DNA of 64,000 nt. Origin: Oscillospiraceae bacterium. Lineage in GTDB: Bacteria > Bacillota > Clostridia > Oscillospirales > CAG-272. A program made the position numbers and the translations under genes. Below the pieces are notes generated by a model. It was not told the DNA's origin. It saw nothing but the letters and a program-made list of their open reading frames with translations, and ran no database searches. The DNA lies in contig SVQZ01000004.1 in assembly GCA_015065105.1 (NCBI GenBank), positions 62,001 to 126,000 on the forward strand, written 5' to 3'. The stretch's first letter is position 1. Every line of letters begins with the position of its first letter. Below, piece by piece: positions 10,329 to 20,800 of this stretch.

Positions 10329-13300
10329 ATGAACGTAAGGATTAAAAAAATCCTGTCATTCCTTTTGGCGGCTCTTATGCTCTTCGGCGTCCTGTCAACG
10401 TCGGTATTTGTATATGCTGCCGAGGATGACTCTTCCCAGACCGAAGAAGCAACGGTCGATCCTCTTGCATCGCTCTATACGTATGATGCGGTGCAGCTTG
10501 AAAAGCTTATCGGTGTTGATTCTTATAACGACTATACGGATAAGCACGCCGATGCAGAAAGAGCATCAAAGGATTCGTCCTTCTTCATCACTCCCGATGA
10601 TCTCGTGACCGAGGACGCTCCCGTTTCCGCAGACGGTAAGACCGTTTACACAGCGGACGAGGCAGAGGATCTCATCGCGGAGCAGGAGGCAGAGGAAGAG
10701 GAACAGAACGCCGAGGCTAACGACGGAAACGTTGACGAAGAAGAGCTTACAGGCGGGGATGCTTCCGAGGAAGCAAAGGCAGAGGAAGAGGAAGAGGAAC
10801 AGAAAGCCGAGATCATCTATACCACTGCAGAGCATTCCATTATCGATGCATCCGAAATAAAGGACACCAAGGGTGTTTCAGCGGATTATTTCCACTATGA
10901 CGAAGCGGTTGAGGGCGACGTTCTCGTTACGGGAGACACAGGCGAAACTGTTTTCCGTTTTCAGGTTCCCGAAACCGGTAAGTACGCAATGCGCGTTACA
11001 TATACCTCCAACCCCCAGGCGGATGCGGATGCAGAGCAGGCCGATGCGGAGATCTCCACAACCATCGAGCGTATGCTTTATATCGACGGCAAGCTTCCCT
11101 TCTCGGAAGCAAGATACCTCTACTTCCCCCGTTGCTGGACATATGAGTATCAGACTCTCGAAGAGGGCAAGACTCTCAAGGAAATGGGTTACGATACCGA
11201 GAGATACGAGGTTGACGAAGAAACAGGCAGAATCATAGATAAAAAATATGACTGCTATACATTCCCCGAGGATAAGAACGGTAACGATACAAGACCGAGA
11301 CGTTGGGAAGTTCTTATGTGGCAGACCTATTACGTTCGTGACTGGCTCGGCTACGATATCGACCCCTTCGAATTTTATCTTGAAGAAGGCTGGCATACAC
11401 TTACTCTCGTTTCCAACCGTGAGCATATGATCATCAGCAATATTGAGTTCTATGCATATGAGGAAGAGCCCGAATACGATGAGTGGCTCAAGGAAATGAA
11501 GAAGAACGGTGTAAAGGAAGTTAAGGACCACGAGCCTATCAAGGTTCAGGCTGAAAATCCCGAATTCGTTTCCGTACAGAACGTATTCCCCGGTAATGAC
11601 AGAACATCCTCTATCACCGAGCCCCAGGACCCTGCGGTTATCAAGTACAACATTCTCGATAACGGCGGTAATAATAACTGGATGAAGTATAAGGTCGAGG
11701 TTAAGGAAACAGGTCTTTATTCCATGTCCTTCCGTTTCCGTCAGAACAGCCTTATCGGTATGTTCTCCTCAAGACGCGTAAAGATCAACGGCGAGGTTCA
11801 GTTCCGTGAAGCTAACCATTTGAGATTTATGTATGATACCGAGTTCCAGTCAACCTATGCCAACAACGGCGAGCAGGAATTCCTCTTCTATCTTGAGGAA
11901 GGCGAAAATACCGTTGAGATCGAGATCGTACTCGGTGAAATGGAAAAATACGTATATCAGATAGAACAGATGATAGACGAGCTTAACGACGTTTATCAGA
12001 GAATGCTCATGATCACCGGACCGGTTCCCGACTCCTACCGTGATTACGGCTTCAGAAGACTTGTTCCCGACTGTATCGTATCTATAGGTGAAGCGGCTAA
12101 CGAGCTTTATCAAATCCAGGAAGATATCGTTGAGATGACCGGCGCCGACGGTGACCAGACTAACACGCTTCTTACAATAGCAGATCTCTTCAAGGAGATG
12201 ACTCTTGACGAATATACCATAGCACCTAATTTCCTTACGTTCAAAAACTATATTATAGCACTCAGTGACTGGCTCTACGCAGCTTTGGGCCAGCCCCTTA
12301 AGCTTGACTATTTCGTTATCGGCGACGTTAACGAAGAGCTTCCCCAGGACGTATCTACATCCTGGCAGAAGGTTTGGTTTGAGTGCAGTGCGTTCGTAGC
12401 AAGCTTTACAATGGACTATACCACCATCGGTTTCTCTGACGACGGCATGACAGAGCAGGCTCAGAGCATCGAAATGTGGGCTGTTGCGGACCGTGAATCC
12501 ATGCTTATTACAAGATATATCGTTGACAACTATTTCTCGGCAGAGGGTTGTCCCGGTGAAGGTATAAGCTTACGTATCAGAGTTATCACCGCGGGCTTGC
12601 AGGAGGCTATTCTGGCAGGCATCGGTCCGGATATCTCATTCCTTGATACGGTAAATACGATAACCTTCGGTATGCGTACCGCGATCGAGCCGATCCAGAA
12701 TATGGAGGGCTTCGAGGAGATAATGAGCGAATACTCTTACGCTGCCGTTGAGGAGGGCAAGCAGGTTCCTCTTGCAGAAAACCCGTGGTACAAGAAGGTT
12801 TCAATGACAGCGCTCAATGAAAAGACAGGTAAGGAAGAGTATAATACATACGGCTTGCCCACAAATCTTCTTATGCCCATGGCGTTCTATAGAGTTGACG
12901 TTCTTCACGAATTAGGCATAGGAATGTCGGAAAGCTGGGACGATCTCTTGTCGTCGATGCCCGCGCTCCTTAACAACAACTTCGATATAGGTCTTTCGAC
13001 CGCGCTTCCCGGAGCACAGCTCTTTATCTATCAGCAGGACGGCGGCGACCTCTTCCGTGATAACGGTTACAGAACGAATCTTGACTCCACCGAATCGCTT
13101 TCGGCATTCAAGACACTCTGTGAAATGTTCCAGAAGTACAGCGCTCCCGTTGCTTACGATATCACACGTTTCAGAACGGGCGAAATTCCGATAATGGTTT
13201 CGGAAGACGGTATTACTATCTATAATACCCTTATGACATATTACGAGCTCCGTGGTCTCTGGCAGCTTGCTCCCGCCATCGGTACAGTTCGTGAGGACGG

Positions 13301-13763
13301 TACGGTCAACCATACCGCAGTTGCAAACACGTTGGCAATGATCATGCCTAAGGACAGAAAGCGTACCGATGAAGAAAAGGAAGCTATCTGGACATATATG
13401 AAGTGGTATTGCGGTGCCGACTCTCAGATGCGTCAGGCAAGAGAAACGATCGCTACGTCGCTTCCTACCACAAAGTATTCAACCGCAAACGTTAAGGCGC
13501 TTCTTGCGCAGAAGTGGACAGACGAAGAGCGTGCAGCGGTACGCGGCATACTTTCAAGCCTTGAAACGGTGCCTGAATATCCCGGTTCTTACATTTTAAC
13601 TCAGTATGTATCCTTCGCATTCCTCAACGCATACAACAAGGGTGAAAATCCTGCGGATGCGATGCTCGAACAGGTTACATATATTAATAAGGAAATCGCG
13701 CGTAAGCGTGAAGAATTCGGTTTGGACTTTTGGCCGGTAACTTATGAAGAGGATGCAAAGTAA
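10329..13763 (+). CDS. Multidomain extracellular solute-binding protein (1144 aa): signal peptide, acidic linker, carbohydrate-binding-like domains, C-terminal family 1 SBP
   Basis: N-terminal signal (KKILSFLLAALMLFGVLSTSVFVYA); 'PETGKYAMRVTYTS' and 'KETGLYSMSFRFRQ' beta-sandwich-like segments; C-terminal SBP pattern (ESWDDLLSSMPAL..., GAQLFIYQQDGGDLF, SLSAFKTLCEMFQKYSAP, FRTGEIPIMV, IWTYMKWYCG). Confidence 0.8.
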   Translation: MNVRIKKILSFLLAALMLFGVLSTSVFVYAAEDDSSQTEEATVDPLASLYTYDAVQLEKLIGVDSYNDYTDKHADAERASKDSSFFITPDDLVTEDAPVSADGKTVYTADEAEDLIAEQEAEEEEQNAEANDGNVDEEELTGGDASEEAKAEEEEEEQKAEIIYTTAEHSIIDASEIKDTKGVSADYFHYDEAVEGDVLVTGDTGETVFRFQVPETGKYAMRVTYTSNPQADADAEQADAEISTTIERMLYIDGKLPFSEARYLYFPRCWTYEYQTLEEGKTLKEMGYDTERYEVDEETGRIIDKKYDCYTFPEDKNGNDTRPRRWEVLMWQTYYVRDWLGYDIDPFEFYLEEGWHTLTLVSNREHMIISNIEFYAYEEEPEYDEWLKEMKKNGVKEVKDHEPIKVQAENPEFVSVQNVFPGNDRTSSITEPQDPAVIKYNILDNGGNNNWMKYKVEVKETGLYSMSFRFRQNSLIGMFSSRRVKINGEVQFREANHLRFMYDTEFQSTYANNGEQEFLFYLEEGENTVEIEIVLGEMEKYVYQIEQMIDELNDVYQRMLMITGPVPDSYRDYGFRRLVPDCIVSIGEAANELYQIQEDIVEMTGADGDQTNTLLTIADLFKEMTLDEYTIAPNFLTFKNYIIALSDWLYAALGQPLKLDYFVIGDVNEELPQDVSTSWQKVWFECSAFVASFTMDYTTIGFSDDGMTEQAQSIEMWAVADRESMLITRYIVDNYFSAEGCPGEGISLRIRVITAGLQEAILAGIGPDISFLDTVNTITFGMRTAIEPIQNMEGFEEIMSEYSYAAVEEGKQVPLAENPWYKKVSMTALNEKTGKEEYNTYGLPTNLLMPMAFYRVDVLHELGIGMSESWDDLLSSMPALLNNNFDIGLSTALPGAQLFIYQQDGGDLFRDNGYRTNLDSTESLSAFKTLCEMFQKYSAPVAYDITRFRTGEIPIMVSEDGITIYNTLMTYYELRGLWQLAPAIGTVREDGTVNHTAVANTLAMIMPKDRKRTDEEKEAIWTYMKWYCGADSQMRQARETIATSLPTTKYSTANVKALLAQKWTDEERAAVRGILSSLETVPEYPGSYILTQYVSFAFLNAYNKGENPADAMLEQVTYINKEIARKREEFGLDFWPVTYEEDAK

Positions 13764-13826
13764 TTTTGCACCCTCTCACCCCAAAGGTTAATCTTTAAAA
13801 ATCAATACTAATAAGGAGAAATACTC

Positions 13827-14801
13827 ATGTCAGATACTGCTGTAAAAAAGAGTACCAAACCGGAAAAAAAGAAGAAGCAGCCGGTTTCCAGAAAAGAAAT
13901 GACAAGATGGCAGTACACGAAAAGTGAGATGAAGAGAACTAAAGCGGGTTATTTTATGATAGCTCCCTTTATGATAATGTTCCTTGTCTTTACTGTTGTA
14001 CCCGTAGTACTTTCACTCTTGCTCAGCTTTACGTCTTTTAATATGTTCCAGCTCCCCAAGTGGGTCGGCTTTGATAACTTTGTAAGAATGTTCCTTGATG
14101 ACGACCTGTTTATAACAGCCTTCAAGAACACCATGATCTTTGCTTTGACCACAGGACCTGCGTCCTTCCTTCTCAGCTTCATTCTTGCATGGTTTATCAA
14201 CGAGCTTTCCCCCAAGGCAAGAGCATTAGTTACATTTATATTTTATGCACCCGGTATTTCCGGCGGTGCTCACACGATTTTCGCACTCGTTTTCCGAGGT
14301 GATATCTACGGCTTCGCAAACGGTTGGCTTATGAAGCTTGGTATTATTAGCGAGCCCATACTCTTCTTCCAGAATGAGACCTATATCGTTCCTTTAATGA
14401 TATTTATTTCGATCTGGACCAGCTTGGGTATATCTTTCCTTTCCTTCATTGCAGGTCTTCAGGGCGTTGACCGCGCTCAGTATGAGGCAGGCGCCGTTGA
14501 CGGTATCAAGAACCGTTGGCAGGAGGTTTGGTTCGTTACCCTTCCCAATATGAAATCCATGCTTATGTTCGGTGCGGTTATGTCTATCACCAACGCATTC
14601 GGCTTCGGTGCTATCGTAACACTCCTTTGCGGAACACCCTCCGTTAACTATTGTGCATGGACACTTAACCACCACCTCACCGAGTACATGAGTACCCGTT
14701 TCGAGTTCGGTTATGCATCAGCGATAGCGTTCTTCATGTTTATACTCATGTTTGCGTCTAACCGTCTGGTAAACAAAATCTTAGCAAAGGTAGGACAGTA
14801 G
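13827..14801 (+). CDS. Carbohydrate ABC transporter permease (MalF/UgpA-like), pair 1
   Basis: Multi-TM; 'YEAGAVDGIKNRWQEVWFVTLPNMK' EAA-loop motif. Confidence 0.92.
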   Translation: MSDTAVKKSTKPEKKKKQPVSRKEMTRWQYTKSEMKRTKAGYFMIAPFMIMFLVFTVVPVVLSLLLSFTSFNMFQLPKWVGFDNFVRMFLDDDLFITAFKNTMIFALTTGPASFLLSFILAWFINELSPKARALVTFIFYAPGISGGAHTIFALVFRGDIYGFANGWLMKLGIISEPILFFQNETYIVPLMIFISIWTSLGISFLSFIAGLQGVDRAQYEAGAVDGIKNRWQEVWFVTLPNMKSMLMFGAVMSITNAFGFGAIVTLLCGTPSVNYCAWTLNHHLTEYMSTRFEFGYASAIAFFMFILMFASNRLVNKILAKVGQ

Positions 14802-14802
14802 T

Positions 14803-15687
14803 ATGGCTAAAAAAGTTAAAAGATTACGTGTCAGAAAACATAAAGTTGTACTTAACCGTTCTGCCGCAGGTGACTCTGTCATCACAGTCATGCTTGTAAT
14901 ACTCGGAGCTTTGATGTTCCTTCCTATGTATTACACGGTTATTACAGCTTTCAAGCCCCTCGGTGAGCTTTCTATCACACCTCCTAAGATGTACGTTATG
15001 AAGCCCACCATGAAAAACTTCATTGACCTTTTTACAAACATGAACCAGACGTGGGTTCCTATTTCGAGATATATCTTTAACACGGTATTTATCTCGGTGG
15101 CATCCACTGCAGGCTCACTGTTGCTCGGTTCAATGACAGCGTATTCGCTTTCAAAGATCCGTATGCCCGGTTATAAGGCACTTAACAATATCATAGTTTA
15201 CTCCCTTATGATAGGTTCCACGATTACCGGTACATACAACTTCATTATTTACTGTTATCTCGGAATGCTCAATACATATTCGATATCGATTCTTCCCGTA
15301 TGGGCTTCGACCCTGGGTCTCTACCTTATGAAGAACTTTATCGACGACGGTATTTCGGACGAGATGATAGAGGCTGCCCGTATCGACGGTGCAAAGGAAT
15401 TCTATATATATTGGAAGATAGCAATGCCTCTGGTTAAGCCTGCTTGGCTGACCCTTATCGTTACCACCTTCCAGTCGGTATGGAATGCCGGTGCATCTGT
15501 TTACGTATGGTCTGAGCAGCTCAAGACCTTTAACGCGGCGATTACACAGATCACCGGTGCGGCAGGCGCAAACGTCGGTGCCGCAACCGCAGGCTCGGTA
15601 CTTCTCATGAGCGTACCGATCATCGTATTCGTTGTTAACCAGAGCCAGATAGTTGAAACTATGGCTTCGTCAGGTATGAAAGACTAA
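14803..15687 (+). CDS. Carbohydrate ABC transporter permease (MalG/UgpE-like), pair 1
   Basis: Multi-TM; 'MIEAARIDGAKEFYIYWKIAMPLVKPAWLTLIV' EAA-loop motif. Confidence 0.92.
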   Translation: MAKKVKRLRVRKHKVVLNRSAAGDSVITVMLVILGALMFLPMYYTVITAFKPLGELSITPPKMYVMKPTMKNFIDLFTNMNQTWVPISRYIFNTVFISVASTAGSLLLGSMTAYSLSKIRMPGYKALNNIIVYSLMIGSTITGTYNFIIYCYLGMLNTYSISILPVWASTLGLYLMKNFIDDGISDEMIEAARIDGAKEFYIYWKIAMPLVKPAWLTLIVTTFQSVWNAGASVYVWSEQLKTFNAAITQITGAAGANVGAATAGSVLLMSVPIIVFVVNQSQIVETMASSGMKD

Positions 15688-15698
15688 GGAGGAAAGGC

Positions 15699-17849
15699 AT
15701 GAAAAAATCATATTCTTTTATCGCCCTCCTGCTCTGTCTTTTGACCCTTGTCGGAGGAGTGGGCAGCTTTGCGGATGCTTATACGTCCTATACCTACTCT
15801 ATCGCAGGCGTGCCGGTGGATTCTCCCGATGCATATACGCCTGACCGTGAGGTTAAGTGGGAAGCAATGGGCTTACCCGAAAACCTTGTAAATCCCTCCG
15901 ACCTTGTTGTTGACGAGGACGAAAACGTTTATATCGTAGATACAGGTAAAAACTGCATCTATATGCTTGACAAATACTATAAGTATATAACTCATTTCGG
16001 AAATGAGTTTATCAATGACCAGGGTGTACCCGATTCACTCAATGCACCCGGCGGTATGTTCGTTACCGAGGATTATATCTACGTAGCGGATACCGAAAAC
16101 AGCCGAATAGTATTATTCAGCCGTACTCCCGAGGGTGACGTAATGTTCCCCTTCCACAGTGTTATCCAGGAGCCCAGCTCCGAGGTTATGGAATCGGATG
16201 CTATCTATAAGCCCGTTGCATTGGCGGTTGACGACGTAGGAAACCTTTACGTTGTATCCTCCACCACCTACATGGGTGTGATCGTGCTTAACGCAGAGGG
16301 CGAATTCCAGAGCTTCCTCGGTGCACAGAAGGTTTCTGTTGATGCTGCTACGATCCTCTGGCAGTCCTTTATGACCGCAGAGCAGAGAGCGCAGTCCCAG
16401 AGCTACGTTCCTACAGAATATAACAATATCACTATAGACGAAGAGGGCTTCGTTTACGTTACCTCCTCCTCTATCGAGGAATCCGCTCAGCAGGCGGCTA
16501 TCGAAAGCAAGTCGAGTGATTACTCCCCTGTTAAGAAGCTCAATTCCTCCGGTGATGACGTTATGGTACGCGGCGGCTTCTTCGGCCCCGGCGGTGAAGT
16601 AAACGTTATCTGGAGCTCCAAGGAATCCAGCGATATTATCGGTGCATCCAAGATCATCGACGTTGCACTCGGTGAAGAAGGAACCTGGTCAATTATCGAC
16701 GAAAAGCGTTCCAAGGTATATACCTATGACTCTTACGGCCGTTTGCTCCACATCTTCGGTGACAAGGGCGAAATGCTCGGTAACATCAAGATGGCAGAGG
16801 CTATAGTATATCAGGGTACAAGGATCCTTATCCTTGATAAGACAGAGCTTTCCCTTACCGTATATGAAAGAACGGAATACGGTGACATTCTTATAGACGC
16901 TCTTCATAATGATAATGAAAGAAATTATGACAAAGCGGTTGAAGACTGGGAAAAGATCCTTCAGAGAAACGGTAACTTTGACGCCGCTTACGTTGGTATA
17001 GGTAAGTCGCTTTACCGCAGCGGTAAGTGGGAAGAAAGTATGGAATACTTCAAGTCCGCTTACGACACAACAAATTACTCAAACGCATTTAAGGAATACA
17101 GAAAAGAGGTTGCTCAGAAGTTTATCTGGCTTATCCCCATTGTTGCAATAGTTGTAGTTATTGGTCTTGTTAAGCTCTTCGGATGGGCTGCAAAGGTCAA
17201 CAAGGCAGGTATTCTCAAGCAGGGCAAGCGTAAAATGCATGAGGAAGTGCTTTATGCGTTCCACCTCTTCGGACATCCCTTCGACGGCTTCTGGGATCTT
17301 AAGCATGAAAAGAGAGGCTCGGTACGCGGTGCTACCTTCTGGGTAGTATTGGCGGTTCTCTCCTTTACCTACCAGGCTGTAGGTCAGGCTTACCTCTTTA
17401 ATCCCACAGGTGCTACAAGCTCGATATTCGTTCAGGCAGTATCGATCTTAATGCCCTTGTTCCTCTGGGTTGCGGCTAACTGGTGTCTTACGACCCTTAT
17501 GGACGGTGAAGGAAGCTTCAAGGATATCTATATTGCAGTGGGTTATTCCCTTGCTCCCTTACCCTTCTTTGTAATTCCTTCCGTAATATGCACACACTTC
17601 TTCTCCTTGAACGAGGCGGGCGTTGTTACCTTGCTCGTAAGTATAGGTTGGATCTGGGTTGCATTATTGGTAGTATGCGGCATGATGGTAACTCACGGTT
17701 ATTCACTTTTGAAGAACGTGATCACCTGCCTTATGACCATTGTCGGTATGGCATTCATCATGTTTATAGGTTTATTGTTTACAGGACTTATCCAGAAGAT
17801 TGTTGGTTTCATATCAAGCATTATCACGGAATTGTCCTATAGAATGTAA
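15699..17849 (+). CDS. Signal peptide - NHL repeats - TPR - Yip1-like membrane protein (716 aa)
   Basis: NHL-like repeats (NPSDLVVDEDENVYIVDTGKNCIYMLDK; APGGMFVTEDYIYVADTENSRIVLFSR); TPR-like (NFDAAYVGIGKSLYRSGKWEESMEYFKSAYD); C-terminal five-TM Yip1-like domain. Confidence 0.78.
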   Translation: MKKSYSFIALLLCLLTLVGGVGSFADAYTSYTYSIAGVPVDSPDAYTPDREVKWEAMGLPENLVNPSDLVVDEDENVYIVDTGKNCIYMLDKYYKYITHFGNEFINDQGVPDSLNAPGGMFVTEDYIYVADTENSRIVLFSRTPEGDVMFPFHSVIQEPSSEVMESDAIYKPVALAVDDVGNLYVVSSTTYMGVIVLNAEGEFQSFLGAQKVSVDAATILWQSFMTAEQRAQSQSYVPTEYNNITIDEEGFVYVTSSSIEESAQQAAIESKSSDYSPVKKLNSSGDDVMVRGGFFGPGGEVNVIWSSKESSDIIGASKIIDVALGEEGTWSIIDEKRSKVYTYDSYGRLLHIFGDKGEMLGNIKMAEAIVYQGTRILILDKTELSLTVYERTEYGDILIDALHNDNERNYDKAVEDWEKILQRNGNFDAAYVGIGKSLYRSGKWEESMEYFKSAYDTTNYSNAFKEYRKEVAQKFIWLIPIVAIVVVIGLVKLFGWAAKVNKAGILKQGKRKMHEEVLYAFHLFGHPFDGFWDLKHEKRGSVRGATFWVVLAVLSFTYQAVGQAYLFNPTGATSSIFVQAVSILMPLFLWVAANWCLTTLMDGEGSFKDIYIAVGYSLAPLPFFVIPSVICTHFFSLNEAGVVTLLVSIGWIWVALLVVCGMMVTHGYSLLKNVITCLMTIVGMAFIMFIGLLFTGLIQKIVGFISSIITELSYRM

Positions 17850-17868
17850 CAGCAGGAGGTAGATAAAA

Positions 17869-20800
17869 ATGAATAAAAGATTATCGGCAAAGTTTTTATC
17901 ACTGCTTCTTGCTGTGATAATGGTATTTGCAACCTTCTCGGTTGCAGTATATGCAGAGCCCGTGGATACCGAAGAGACCCAGGCAAGTCTCGAGGGTGAT
18001 CCCGCTGAAAACGGTGAAGACGGCGAAAATTCCGAAGACACCGACGAAGACGGCGAGGAAGAGCCCGGCGAAGACGGCGAAGAGTCAAACGGCGAAGAGG
18101 GCGAAGGCGAAGAGGGCGAAGGCGAAGAAGGTAAGGACGGCGAAGGCGAGTCTGAGGAAGACGAAGAGACCGACCCTACCGTTAAGAGAGCTAACGCTTA
18201 TCTGAATACAAGATATAACTCTCCTGCAGAAAAGCTCGCAACTATGGAGTGTATGGTTGAAAATGACAGCTTTGCTCTTTGGTGCGACAAATTCTCCGGC
18301 GAGGTTGCTTTAGTAAATAAGGTAACAAATCAGACCTTGTTCACCAACCCCTACGATATCGGCACAAGCACCGCTTCCGCTGACGTCAAGGGTGAGCTTA
18401 TGTCGCAGCTCATGATAGAGTTCAGCGACAACACAGGCACGTCAACTCCCTATAACAGCTTTGCATGGTCAACCCAGAAGGGTCAGATCAAGGTAAAGAA
18501 TCTTAAGGGCGGTATCCGTGTAGAGTATTCTATCGGTGAAGAGGAAACAAGATACCTCGTTCCCATGGTAATTGAAAAATCCAGATTCGAGGAGCTTATT
18601 TCCGGTACAGCAGAAGCAAACGGCATTCCTTCCTATCTCTTTAATAAGCTTAAGTATTTCTACGTTCTTCAGGACCCCAAGGATGAAAAGCTTACTGATG
18701 CGGAAAGAGCTGATATGTATAAGAACTACCCCATCACCGAAAAGATGGCGGTTTACGTGTTCGATACAACAGCGGAGCGCCGTGAAAAGAAGGATATCGA
18801 GACAATAATCAAGAAGTATTGTCCCAAATATACCTTCGCAAAAATGGAAGAAGACCATCAGATAACTAACTATATTTCCACAGCAGAAGCACCTCCGCTC
18901 TTCAAGATGGCTCTTGAGTATTATCTTGACGAAAGCGGATTAAAGATCGACCTCCCCGCAAACGGTGTCCGCTTCGACGAGGATAAATATACTTTGAACT
19001 ATATCAGAGTACTTCCTTATTTCGGAGCAGGTAACGGTACAAACGAAGGCTACGTATTCGTACCCGACGGCAGCGGTGCGTTGCTCGACTTCAAGCAGAT
19101 GGACGAGGAAGGCGTAATCGTCGGTATGTCCGGTGATATCTACGGTACCGACTATGCTTACCACGAGATCGTTGCTACAAATCTTGAATCTATGAGAGTT
19201 CCCGTTTACGGTGTTGTTGAAGACTTCGTTCCCGCAGCAGAGGAATCCGAAGAGGATGCTGAGGCTGTTGAAGGTGAAGAAAATGCCGAAGGCGAGGAAT
19301 CAGCAGAGGAAGAAGCTCCCGAGGAAGCTCCCGAAGAGACACCCGAAGAAAACTCCGAAGAAAACTCTGAAGAAAACTCCGAAGAAAATTCCGAAGAAAA
19401 CTCCGAAGAAAACTCCGAAGAAAACTCCGAAGAAGGTTCTGAAGAAAACTCTGAAGAAGATTCCGAGGAAGAGGAAAAGGTAGTTATTCCTGCAGAGCCC
19501 GAGCACAGAGGCTTCCTTGCAATAATCGAAGAGGGCGATTCTCTCGCAACTCTCAAGACTACCCACGGCGGTTCTACTCATACCTACAATGCAGCTTACC
19601 CCGAGTTCTACTTAAGAGCAAATGACTCCTACAATCTTTCCGACGCAGTTTCGGTTGGTGATGATACTGTATGGACCATTACCGCCGACCGTAGATATAC
19701 AGGTAGCTACAGTATGCGTATTATAATGCTTACCGACAGTGACAAGGCTGCAGCAGCAGGTCTTTCTGAGGATGAGTATTACGAAACAAGCTACGTTGGT
19801 ATGGCTAAGGCATATCAGGATTACCTCGTTGAGAAGAAGGTTCTCAGCTATATCGAGGATAATTCAGAGGATATTCCTCTTTATATTGAATCCTTCGGTA
19901 CAATGGATACAGACGGAACCTTCCTTTCCGTTCCGATCACAGTTACAAAGGCTCTTACAACCTTCGACGATCTAAAGAAGATGTATAAGGAGCTTAACAA
20001 GGAGGGCATCTCCAATATCAATTTCCGTCTTACAGGCTTTGCTAACGGCGGTATGATATCAGACGTACCTACCAAGGTAAAATTCCAGAAGGAGGTAGGC
20101 GGTGACGAAGGCTACTCTGAATTCGTTAAGTTTGCAGAGAAGAACGGTGTTACCGTATATCCCGACTTCGATCTCAGCTATGCAACACATGACGTAAACT
20201 TTGACGGTTTCAGCATGAAGAAGGATGCTACAAGAACAATAGATAACAGATATCAGCAGAAGAGAGACTATTTCTCCTCCTTCCAGCAGACAGTTTCTAC
20301 AGGTCTTGTATGTATTTCTCCCTCTGTATTCTCCGACTTCTACGGAGGTGTTACAGAAGACCTTACCGAGCTTGGTAAGAGCGGTATCTCTCTCGGAACA
20401 TTGGGCTCCGACCTTAACTCCGACTTTGACGAAGACGATACCTACAGCCGTGAGGACGGCAAGGAGCTTATCACAGCTCTTCTTGAAAAAGCAGATAAGG
20501 ATTATGACAGCGTAATGGTTGACGGCGGTAACGCATTTACATGGAAATACGCTGATACTATCCTCAATATGTCACTTGACTCCAGCCGTCATTCCAACTC
20601 CTTCAGAAGCGTTCCTTTCATGGGCATGGTTCTCCACGGATGTGTTGAATACGCAGGTACACCTACCAATATGTCAAGCGACATGAATTATGAGGTTCTT
20701 AAGATGATCGAAAACGGCGCGTTGCCTTATTTCACTTTATCTTATGACAACACCTCGATGCTTAAGGATGATAACACCCTTTCCAAGTATTATTCTGTTG

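Noticed and set aside
10878-11531. 217-aa minus-strand ORF antisense to the SBP gene
   Set aside because: Antisense to a strong coding frame; no independent signals.
19206-19581. Low-complexity Ser/Phe-rich ORFs antisense to the (EENS)n repeat
   Set aside because: Translation of a repeat on the opposite strand.
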